Shown here one piece after another: positions 55,310 to 64,000 of a stretch of DNA of 64,000 nucleotides. The number at the start of each line of letters is the position of its first letter. Position 1 is the first letter of the stretch. The stretch is taken from positions 1,152,501-1,216,500 of the forward strand of contig JAZGUH010000088.1 in the NCBI GenBank assembly GCA_037893225.1, written 5' to 3'. The position numbers and the translations under genes are program-made. The notes beneath the pieces were generated by a model. It worked only from the letters and a program-made list of their open reading frames with translations. It searched no databases and was not told the origin of the DNA. This DNA comes from Hippasteria phrygiana. Its lineage: Eukaryota; Echinodermata; Asteroidea; Valvatida; Goniasteridae.

Positions 55310-55850
55310 GTACTAATACCGTAGCGGTCATGCTATTTAGCGTCAACAAGCGTCAACAAACCCGATCAGCGTCAACAAAGCGTCAACAAGCTCAAAGTGC
55401 ACATTTAAGCTTCACAAAAGCTATACTTGTATTCAACAAACTCTCGCATCTCGTATTATGTAAGATTAGAAATTGGGCGAATTCTCGTTCACAATCCCAC
55501 ATAAAAAACGAAATTTTTTGACGACAGAATTACGATGAATGGGCGCCGCCATCTTTGTTTTATCTTTTGCGCATGCGCGATTGCACCATGTCCCAGAAAA
55601 ACAAGATGGCTGCCGGAAAAATGCACCGTTGAAGTCGTACTTTTTCGCTTAAAAATCACACATTTTAAGATACTTTTAAATACTAATGATACTTTTAAAT
55701 AATCATAGGAGCCCACTAAATATTGTGAATAACATGTTGTAGCTTAACAGTGCTTATATAAGTTGTTGACGCGTTGTTGACGCTTTGTTGACGCTTGTTG
55801 ACGTGACGCTATTATTACTTTAGCATGACCCCTACCGCGCCGTATACGTA
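55310..55850. mobile_element. Element with subterminal AGCGTCAACAA repeats
   Basis: AGCGTCAACAA occurs four times near the left (about 55339-55392) and, inverted as TTGTTGACGC, four times near the right (55763-55803). Outer inverted strings GTAGCGGTCATGCTA and TAGCATGACCCCTACCG mark the ends. The arrangement of clustered subterminal repeats resembles transposase-binding sites. No transposase frame. Confidence 0.55.
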
Positions 55851-55945
55851 GTGGGTAGTACCATGGAGGTAGGAAAATAACGTTAGTTCATGACTTTTGG
55901 ACCACAAATTTATGGAATGACCCAAATATACATGTACGTACCTAC

Positions 55946-57025
55946 TAGTCCGAGTAACTTGGACCCTTCATATCGCCTTTTTTAACATTTGGACATGATC
56001 TGGCGATAGTAGGGTCCAAGTCGATTGCACAATAGAGAATGGTCAAACACAAAATCCCCCCAAAAAACATCAGAATTCAACCTTACAACGGCCACCAAAA
56101 TACTAGATACGCCACCACCTGACCAAGTGGAGTTCCGTGATCAGATAAATGTACCAAGGTTTACTTAACATCCAAATAAAAAGTGAAATTTTTACCGTTT
56201 ATTTCCCAGAGACCCCCGCAGAACATGTCTTTTCGCCGTTTTGAAGTTCAAAAAGTGACTCCTCCATCTTGCATGACGTACGTCACCCTGATGCGCAGCG
56301 CCCGCATGCACCGCCCGACAACCTGCCGGCGACTGCTTCGCGAGTGGTAAAACGGTCGCTGTACGTGTTCGTGTGTAGATCATAGAGTTATACATGTAGC
56401 ATGTGTAGTATATTGATTCGAGGTTTCACGCGCGTCATGAGGTAGGAAATTCTTCACGAAACAGTCGCCGGCATAAACAGGTTGTCGCGCGGTGCATGCT
56501 AGTCTTGGTTCCAAGACGTCCTTAGCGCGGTGCGACGTACAGCGCGCACGGCATGGCAGCACCCTCTAGCTACACAAACACAAACTGGCGAGAGGGCGCT
56601 GTCGGCCGGCCGTGCGCGCTATACGTCGCACCGCTAAGAACGTCTTGGAACCTAGACTAGGTGCATGCGGGCGCTGCGCATCAGGGTGACGTACGTCATG
56701 CAAGATGGAGGAGTCACTTTTTGAACTTCAAAACGGCGAAAAGACATGTTCTGCGGGGGTCTCTGGGAAATAAACGGTAAAATTTCACTTTTTATTTGGA
56801 TGTTAAGTAAACCTTGGTACATTTATCTGATCACGGAACTCCACTTGGTCAGGTGGTGGCGTATCTAGTATTTTGGTGGCCGTTGTAAGGTTGAATTCTG
56901 ATGTTTTTTGGGGGGATTTTGTGTTTGACCATTCTCTATTGTGCAATCGACTTGGACCCTACTATCGCCAGATCATGTCCAAATGTTAAAAAAGGCGATA
57001 TGAAGGGTCCAAGTTACTCGGACTA
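55946..57025. mobile_element. Mutator-like element with about 370-base inverted arms, perfect 9-base duplication
   Basis: TAGTCCGAGTAACTTGGACC starts at 55946 and its reverse complement ends at 57025. CGTACCTAC flanks it at 55937-55945 and 57026-57034. The arms (to about 56314 and from about 56669) are nearly identical. Long inverted arms with 9-base duplications are the hallmark of Mutator-like elements. The right end lies 279 bases before the CHAC2 start codon. Non-coding. Confidence 0.9.
56500..56659. mobile_element. Small Mutator-like element nested in the loop of the larger one
   Basis: TAGTCTTGGTTCCAAGACGT to the inverted end ...AACCTAGACTA. GGTGCATGC flanks it at 56491-56499 and 56660-56668, a perfect 9-base duplication. 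The arms contain GGTGCGACGTACAGCGCGCA and are palindromic around an ACACAAACACAAAC loop. Confidence 0.9.
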
Positions 57026-57034
57026 CGTACCTAC

Positions 57035-57303
57035 CACCTATCCGTCTAGCAATGAACACAAGTTGCTTTCAAACTTCGTTTATGGTTGGCCGGCTTTATG
57101 GATTATCCTCAAAATTATTAATAGTACTCACTGCATGCAGTCGCATCGATGTCAAAGATAGATTCAGCTTCCAAGTTCAACTTCTGTGGCATTTTATTGC
57201 ATCTTGCCAATAGAGGGCGCTTTAACATTTGGTCACCGGGGCCGGCCGGTCACGAAGAAGTAAACAAATCGGAATTTGGACGCTCGTAACTTTTTCATGA
57301 AAA
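57035..57303 (+). promoter_or_regulatory. CHAC2 upstream region
   Basis: No TATA box seen. GGGGCCGGCCGGTCACG (57239-57255) lies about 50-65 bases before the start codon. The upstream limit is set by the Mutator-like element, so distal promoter DNA may have been displaced or supplied by it. Confidence 0.3.
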
Positions 57304-60300
57304 ATGTGGGTCTTTGGTTACGGGTCCTTAATTTGGAAAGTAAACTTTCCATTTGAAGAGAAGGTAGCGGGATACATCGAAGGATATGCAAGGCGATTTT
57401 GGCAGGGCAGCACCGATCATCGGGGACGTCCAGGAAAGGTAAAAAGGTTACAAGCTGCAGGATAGGCTTTAATACTGGGCCGTGGGGGCTCGGACAACTC
57501 GACGGGTACCCCAACTCGACCGTTGGCCGACTCGAGACAACTCGACCGTTGAGACAACTCAAACGTTCAGACAACTCGTCCGTTGAGACAAGTCGTCCGT
57601 TGAGACAACTCGTCCGTTGAGACAAGTCGACTCGTAGATAGGGGAATTGGTTGTGGAAGGAACGGCACGGGGTGACTTTTGATGGGCAGGACAGCGCTGT
57701 CGTTTTGGACGGGGCTTGGGTACACAGGGGGCCGGGATGGACACAGGCATGACAGGGGGCCGGGTAACGTGAATTGTCGTGCCGGTCTATATTTTGTGGC
57801 ACGGGGCTGGGATTGGATATATGCGGGGCCGGGAAGGTTCTTTTTTGCGGGGTGACATGGTTGATTGGCCGGACAGCGCTGTCGTTTTAGACGGGGCTGG
57901 GGTACTTCAAAAAATGTAAGGCTCTCCGTTAGCCTTACAACGATATTCCTTTTTGGACCCCGTAACTCAATGGGATTTGCAATACGCTCTTGTTAGATCA
58001 GTTACAATGTTCTAGAATTCCACTTTCCCAAACGTTAATCTCCCCAGAAGGTTATCCAATCCCTCCTACAGATCTTTGAGACTTTTGCGGCACATTTGCG
58101 GAACATTGAAACGGACAATTTATTGAGAAATCAGAGTTTTTACTCACCAACCGACATATTCAGCCGAGATGAACATGGCGTCGCACAGCTGACTAATACA
58201 GTCCACCAGACTGCGCATGCGCGTGGAGTTTTCGAAGAGATTTGGGGCTCGACCATTTTTTGAAGGGGGGTGGTTTTTTTGTTTGGAACGATAATTACCT
58301 TTGTTGTACACTCTGCATTTTCTCTTGATTTTTTTTCTGTTTTTTTTTTTACATAGTTGCAATAACTTCGACCCAAGTTTCAAAAGAGTAGACTTAAGGG
58401 TTGTTGTGCATTTTTAATCTGCAACCACTTTTAACTTACATGTAAATACTTCTTCCAAGTCCATTGCCTATACATGAACATTACTTTATATCTTATCATT
58501 TTCCTGTGAGTCTTCCGGTAATGTACATGTAGCCCATCTATGTAGCTCTAGCTGTGTATGGGACTCAGTCCACCATATCCTGGAAGACAGTCCTTACTCC
58601 TTTGTGTACATAAAGAAAGGTTTTCGAAAAGAAAAATATTTTGAAAGACACAGTAAATGCCAAGCTGCTTTTTGTTGTGATTTTACACTTTCTGGAGCGT
58701 ATTAATTTGGCACTATTTGGGGCATTCCTGGATACCTTCTCAATTTTTTGCTGGGAAAAAAATTATACGCTCCAAAATCTGACTCAAAATCTGTCCACAC
58801 TACTAAAGGGACCATTTAGCATCAAAAGATAGCAATGGAGTAAGACATGGAAGAGGGACATCAAATCAAGTATTTTACCCAAATGTTTTTCTGATGCTTT
58901 TCAGAGCTGTGAGTGATCACACTGACATAAAAAATAGGACAACACTCTGGATAAGAAATTAGAGGGTCATCTTCAAGACATTATTATGTTTGTAACATGG
59001 ACGGACATTGTTTTAATTAACCCACCCTCTCTCGGTGCCAAAATGGAGCCAACTACCCTACCTATCAAAACCTATCGAGTTTCAGGTTGAAACACACAAG
59101 CTGTTGGAGAGGAAGGACTAATAGGTTTTTGATAGGTTATGATAGTTATAACAGTAGGAGGGTTAATAACTGGAAAATGAAAGAGGAATTTAGTAACATT
59201 CTGAAATGTTGGTCAGTTTACATCTACAATGTCAGGATTCTTATCAGTGAAATTATAACAAATGTTGGGGTATTTTAACAAATTAAGATGTGATATAAAT
59301 TATGTTCAAACATGGACGGACATTATGTGACAAATGTCCGTCCAGAAATGTTACACATTTGATGTTACAAACATAAAAATCTTGAAGATGATTCCTGGTC
59401 TAACTTCTTAAATACTCTGTGAGATGTTGATTTTTTTTGCTAAACAAATTTGTTGATGCGTATTGAATGTACTGTGACAAAATCAATGGAAAATTATTCT
59501 ATATAATAACTACAATCTGAAATTTCCCTCCTGTGTCCCACCAAATGGGGTCATTAGTGTGGATAGACCCAAGTGCGATCTTAGACATTGATATGTCTTT
59601 CTTACTGACATATAACTTTCATTTTTATTGCCTTCTCAGCCTGGACGTGTTGTCACTCTTGTCCCAGATCCACAGGTAAAGTCAAACATTTTATATAATT
59701 TATAAATTAAGCAATGAAATTGAAAACAGCAAAGTGTACTTATTTGAAGATCTAATGATGTAGCATTGGTAGAGCTGACAACGCAGTTTCAGGCAGTGTT
59801 CTTACTTTGATGGATTTAATATATACATGAAACAAAAAATCTGTGAAAGTTTGAGCTCAATCCGTCATCGGAATCACAAGAAAATATTGAAAAACCATTC
59901 TGTTTTAACAGTGATTTTCTTCACGATCATACCAGGTTATTGCAGACTGGTACATGTACCATAGGCTTACATGTAGGCTTTCAGACTGAAACTTATCATG
60001 TTATTTTTTTATCATTACCAAAGCAATATCATTTCTATCAACTACATGAATTAAGGTTGTCTTCAGTGTTGTTTCCGTACAAAGAACTTTTCAGAGAAGT
60101 TGCCATTATTTTTGTAAATTATAAACTGTAGTGTATCATGTGAGAAAATCTGCAGTGAGTTATGTGCGTTTGATGGACACATACGTACATGTATCGTCGG
60201 TTCAGTAAGTACTACAAAGTCATTACACTCGGACACAAATGAATACCACACACCAGTACATGTACACGTATTTTGGATTTGCCGCAGCCTGAATGTGTTT

Positions 60301-62753
60301 ATTTTTCACTGATCAAATCATGATTAAATCAACTGTTTTCGTTTTCGACCGCACTACCAACATAAATAGACCGCCAGATGCCAGTCTCTCATTGCTGAGA
60401 TGCTTTGGACAAACTATCCTTGCTCTATGGACAAACTGGCTCCCACAAACCAATGGGTTGATCAAGCCCACCTAACCTGGGGTACATAACCGCAGTGTTC
60501 GATTTAGACGGGTGCACGCATGCACTGGTGCATGTACTTTTTCCTCTGTGCACGTAAACCTCTGGTACAACGTGCACGCTGTGCATGTACATTTTTAAGC
60601 CTGTACCTGCTGTTATATTCCCCATGTTGAACAATTAACGTATCACAACGCGCACCCGATTTATTGCACGCAACGATCGACATGATGTGTGCGTGCCTGC
60701 ATATTACCAAAGATCCTATAGCGCCGCGTAGCGGCGCTATACGCGGCGCTATACTATCTTTGATATTACCATCGTTGTAGTCTTGGTCAAGTGCAAACAA
60801 CCGCAACCGATCTGCTACCGTATTATTCCCAATGTACAATGTACGTACACGCAGCTAACATTGACTTGAGAAAAGACTCGTTAACCCGGCCTCCGCGACC
60901 TGGGGTTAGAGCAATTGATCAATAAAGCCAACCCCAAAAGGCAAAGCGCATCTGCGCGTTGCTTTGTTGCTAGTCTAGTCTTGGACAAGGGCAAGCAACC
61001 GCACTGAATGCCACCGTCTTATTCCCAGTGTACAATGCATGTACACGCATCTAACACGAAGCGAAAGTCGTCTTGAGAAACGACAAACGCGTGCGGCACA
61101 TGCATTGTGCACAAGACATGCAAGACAATGTTTTTAACAGCTCACGTGTGATTTGGGCGTCCATAGTATAAATTTTCAGCTGTTACTATAAATCAACAGT
61201 GTCGAAATAGAAACAAACGCTCGTCTTTCTAGTGCCGCAAGGAAGCCAACTGAAGGTAAATGTCGTATTGTACTCCAACTACTCAACAAGTGAAGCCTTG
61301 TCATCAACCCGGCCCCCGATCCTTCTTGCCCCGATTGCCGGCGCAGCCCCGGCCCCCGACCCCGGCCCCCGGCCCGATTCGCGATCTCTCGGTGGCGATG
61401 GCCGGCCCTGATATTAAATTTTAGCGGAACCGAGCTCAGTCCCGGCGGGTCCGATCCCGGTGGGCCCGATCTCATGATGCTGTACACGTGGTGATTTCCA
61501 TCAGGTATTTAAAAAGAAAAATTATTCCTCCGTTCTTCCGGTAAGGAAAAAGTGACGTCATCACGATAATATCGCGATATTTTTGGGCCGATATTTCGGT
61601 ATCAAAATATCGAACAGCCTTCTGACACCGTGGAACATGATACTACAGTAGTAACGTAACTTCGGCTTCGCCTTCGTCTTCTCGCGATCGTGTCAGAGAT
61701 TGCTAATTACCACTGATGAAGTAAACAAACAGCGAATACCAATTGTACAAAAACACATTTTATTTACAAAGCAAAATAACACCCTTATTCCTTAACAGCA
61801 CTATACATGTAATAGCTACATTTGAAAATTTGTAGGAATACACATATTTTAAAACAACAGATATGTCTACCTATTGTTCTTTTGGGTTATGACTTGTGTG
61901 CACACTTTTTTGTGCATGTAAAATTTATTTTGTGCATGTAACTTTTTTGGTCTACATGCACCAGTGCATGCGATTTTGTTTTTCTAAATCGACCCCTGCA
62001 TAACCGGTCCGGATCGAATTACCTGGGGTACATTCCTCCGGGCCCCCACTGCGGAACCACCGTGGTATCCCGCCCCCTCTATTAAGTTACTCTTAAATTG
62101 ACAAGCCACTTGAAATATCATCAAAAGTAACTTAACTTACCCACAAGGTTAACTAACATTAAATGTCTGGCAAGCTTCCTGGTCGGTACAGACTTTTTTC
62201 TTTAATGCTGGTTCTCTAATGTGGAAGATTTGTAGACCATGCAATAATTTTAGAAATGGCTCTCATATGGTCAAACAACTTTGTGGTGTACCGTGTTACT
62301 TATTGTGATGAATTTCTCTGCATTTGGCAGGACAAAGTATGGGGCATGGCTTACAAAGTTGCAGAAGATGACATCCCTCATGTGCGAGAATACTTGGACT
62401 TCCGGGAGAAAGGTGGCTACTCGCTGACCTCCGTGACCTTTCACCCCCGAGATGCCATTAACATTCACCAAACCTTTGACGTCATGATTTACATAGCGAC
62501 ACCGGATAACAATAATTTTCTCGGACCGGCATCAATGGAGGATATAGCCCGGCAGATTTTCCTGTCTGTGGGACCCAGCGGGAAAAACATCGAGTATCTG
62601 TTGAATCTAGCCGAGGCGGTGCGGACTTTGCTGCCGGAGGCCGCGGATCAACACTTGTTCGAGTTGGAGAGACTGGTCAGGCTGATTGGAGAGAGGACAG
62701 ACTCGGAGGAGAACATTGAGGAGGGGTCAAGTCTGGACACAAATGGAAGTTAA
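57304..62753 (+). CDS. CHAC2: CHAC2, glutathione-specific gamma-glutamylcyclotransferase (3 exons)
   Basis: Exon 1 is 57304-57438 (45 codons, donor AAG|GTAAAA), exon 2 is 59640-59675 (12 codons, [12 protein letters not shown]) and exon 3 is 62331-62753, all joined in phase 0 to give 197 residues; human CHAC2 has 184. The enzyme cleaves glutathione in the cytosol to 5-oxoproline and Cys-Gly. Visible features are the substrate loop GYGSLIW (5-11), [13 protein letters not shown] (29-41), VWGMAYKV (60-67), the catalytic glutamate 83 in LDFREKGGY (79-87), [20 protein letters not shown] and the C-terminal [16 protein letters not shown]. The constitutive, slower CHAC2 is favoured over stress-induced CHAC1 by start sequence and length. 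The extra C-terminal tail ([18 protein letters not shown]) is acidic and species-specific. Introns of 2.2 and 2.7 kb carry repeats and an hAT element. Confidence 0.95.
57497..57640. repeat. 18-base tandem repeat in CHAC2 intron 1
   Basis: About six to seven units of GACAACTCGTCCGTTGA and close variants. The flanks are G-rich with GGGGCCGGG and GACAGCGCTGTCGTTTT repeated (about 57690 and 57872). The antisense open frame over this region is an artefact. Confidence 0.75.
57650..59018. other. CHAC2 intron 1, remainder
   Basis: No exon other than CHAC2. A hairpin outer arm (CTTCAAGACATTATTATGTT, TGTAACATGGACGGACATTG at 58971-59010) pairs with 59310-59385. Confidence 0.4.
59021..59162. mobile_element. 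TTAA-flanked MITE nested in a hairpin, CHAC2 intron 1
   Basis: TTAA at 59017-59020 and 59163-59166, ends CCCACCCTCTC and GTAGGAGGG. The inner pair TACCTATCAAAACCTATC and GATAGGTTTTGATAGGTTA-like strings forms a hairpin. It sits in the left part of an outer inverted repeat (58960-59395). Confidence 0.55.
59676..60484. other. CHAC2 intron 2, left part
   Basis: No exon or mobile element recognised. Confidence 0.4.
60493..61998. mobile_element. Non-autonomous hAT element in CHAC2 intron 2, perfect 8-base duplication
   Basis: Starts CAGTGTTCGATTTAGA and ends TCTAAATCGACCCCTG, with a second inner pair GCATGCACTGGTGCATGTA and TACATGCACCAGTGCATGC. CATAACCG flanks it at 60485-60492 and 61999-62006, a perfect 8-base duplication as in hAT. 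The 1.5 kb interior is GC-rich in places and encodes no transposase that I recognise. Confidence 0.9.
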
Positions 62754-62958
62754 TGACGGATTGCCGTGGTCATCAGGGGTGGGGGATTCTCGCTTTTGAG
62801 ATGTCATTTTGGAAAGCATCCTCGATTGAAAGTAACCGAGGGAGAGTTTCAAATCTAGAAAGCTTTACAGAAAAAAAAAATTATTTATTGTTTATTACTC
62901 AGTTACTCATTATTTAAACGTTATAATACTCACTTTGTGCTTTACTGTTACAGAACTA
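62754..62958 (+). other. CHAC2 3' flank
   Basis: Presumed 3' untranslated region; no canonical AATAAA seen before the MITE. Confidence 0.35.
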
Positions 62959-63180
62959 CACTCTAAAAACTGTGTTTAGCAATTAAACACAATCTTGCTA
63001 TCAGTTTGTAAACATGTTTAGAAGCTAAACATTACGTGTCCAATTCCTAAACATCAATGTTCAATGGCTAAACACCATCCTCAATACGCTAAACATGTTT
63101 AGTATGTAAACATGTTTACAAACTGATAGCAAGAAAGTGTTTAGAAAAGTGTTTACTTGCTAAACACTGTTTTTGCAGTG
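62959..63180. mobile_element. TA-flanked MITE with GTGTTTAGC repeats, inverted copy
   Basis: CACTCTAAAAACTGTGTTTA at the left, TTTTTGCAGTG at the right, TA outside both (62957-62958 and 63181-63182). It is the reverse-orientation relative of 8939-9161. Confidence 0.8.
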
Positions 63181-63182
63181 TA

Positions 63183-64000
63183 CTGTATCACATGTATTTA
63201 TCAAAGAACTTTATATTCTGATGGTAAATTTAAAGTCTATAAATTCCGCTGCATTTAAACTATACAAAATACATGATATGCAATTTAATGAAATTTTAAT
63301 TAAATCACTTTAATGAAATAATTACAAAGATTAAGCTTTTGTTGTCTTGCCTGAACGAAGTTCAGGAAGAGACTATGCAATCACTATTTCTGTACGTAGT
63401 CCGTCCGTACGTAGTCTGTACGTAGTCTGTACGTAGTCCGCATGTGTCATTTTGGTTAAAGTTTCGACAAATTGGTCTTATGCGCAAATTTGGAGTCCAA
63501 TTGCAATCAAACTTGGGTCATGCATTCAATATTGCAACCTTTATATGATGCTTGTGCCAAAGGTCAAGTACTGAGGTCAAAGGTCATTAGAGGTCACGTT
63601 GTAAAATAGGCTGGAATTGTCCAACTTGTCTCATTTGAAAACTGGAAGTCCAATTGGAATCAAACTTGGGTCATGCATGCAATATTATAACTGATGGTCG
63701 TGTCAGTAATCTCTATGCTTTAATCCTCTCTAGCCTTCACTCAATGTTCGTAACTTTGGACAACATTTTCCTTCCACATTGCTTTTGTCACCTACCATTG
63801 TTTTAGGCATGCTCATCGGTTCTTGCTTTTGATAACTTGCCATTTTATTCTCTTTTTACACTAACCCTTGCTCCTTCAACCGTTATCAGCGTGGTTCGAG
63901 AACCACCTTGTTTTAGCATTTTAATAATTTCATCCGGGTAAAAGTGTTTATTGTCAAAAAAATATTCACAAAAATACGTTAACACTTTGTGAGGGGTGGA
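63183..64000. other. Intergenic with short tandem TACGTAGTC units
   Basis: GTACGTAGTCTGTACGTAGT-type units repeat at about 63392-63440. GTCATGCATTCAATATT and GTCATGCATGCAATATT, each preceded by ATCAAACTTGG, recur about 170 bases apart (63500 and 63660), indicating a longer diverged duplication. No gene seen. Confidence 0.45.

Noticed and set aside
56901..57161. Plus-strand frame with SNFVYGWPALWIILK considered as a CHAC2 start (GYGSLIW-like)
   Set aside because: The true CHAC2 start with GYGSLIW is at 57304; this frame lies largely in the Mutator-like element arm.
57233..57802. 189-residue minus-strand open frame
   Set aside because: It lies opposite CHAC2 exon 1 and an 18-base tandem repeat; the CHAC2 strand has conserved residues and splice sites.
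58130..58380. Minus-strand possible first exon ([16 protein letters not shown] with a GTGAGT donor)
   Set aside because: Inside CHAC2 intron 1, no recognised family and no partner exon found; a short ATG frame followed by a donor-like string can arise by chance.

Overview
This window is animal nuclear DNA, AT-leaning, with spliced genes far apart and mobile elements almost everywhere between them. The recognisable genes have conserved animal homologues. The many TAGGCCTA and TACATGTACATGTA strings, long C and G runs and abundance of small inverted-repeat elements are what I would expect of a marine invertebrate deuterostome (echinoderm, hemichordate or lancelet). The taxon is an inference and is not proven here.

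Five genes can be supported. (1) 237-421 (+): a C-terminal exon of a polypeptide GalNAc-transferase-like protein. (2) 34396-36667 (-): GON7, the small KEOPS subunit, in two exons that join cleanly. (3) 39715-40089 (+): the C14orf119 homologue, with an uninterrupted CDS. (4) 44816-47835 (-): UQCC3, a respiratory complex III assembly factor, two exons. (5) 57304-62753 (+): CHAC2, a glutathione-degrading gamma-glutamylcyclotransferase, three exons, complete. A sixth candidate, 11072-11602 (-), carries a leucine zipper resembling those of FOS/BATF proteins followed by a hydrophobic helix; it is only partly supported. The genes do not form an operon or pathway; they are unrelated housekeeping genes on both strands.

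The rest is a dense record of transposition. Left part (1-14,500): elements bounded by 9-base target duplications (806-4422, 8196-8442, 10520-11058), C-rich hAT-type elements, a Harbinger-like element and hairpins. 14,580-20,060: a dead hAT transposase and more small elements. 20,401-26,501: a nest in which an hAT-type element with a perfect 8-base target duplication holds a 4.3 kb fold-back element, which holds inverted LTR-like copies, one of which is interrupted by a CR1/jockey-like LINE. 28,800-32,060: a third LTR-like copy and a second LINE, the latter broken by a 28-base palindrome. 33,200-54,030: fold-back elements carrying tRNA-Thr-like sequences, and TTAA-bounded piggyBac-type elements. 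49,103-54,800: a deleted gypsy-like retrotransposon. 55,946-57,025: a 1.1 kb Mutator-like element with a second one nested in its loop, ending about 280 bases before the CHAC2 start codon. An 8-base-TSD hAT element (60493-61998) lies in CHAC2 intron 2.

The most unusual observation is a set of ultra-short palindromes (21, 28 and 36 bases) sharing the end CATGGAGGAAGG. Two are flanked by perfect 7-base direct repeats, and one sits inside a reverse-transcriptase reading frame that is restored by removing it. They behave like mobile elements that have shrunk to little more than their own terminal repeats.
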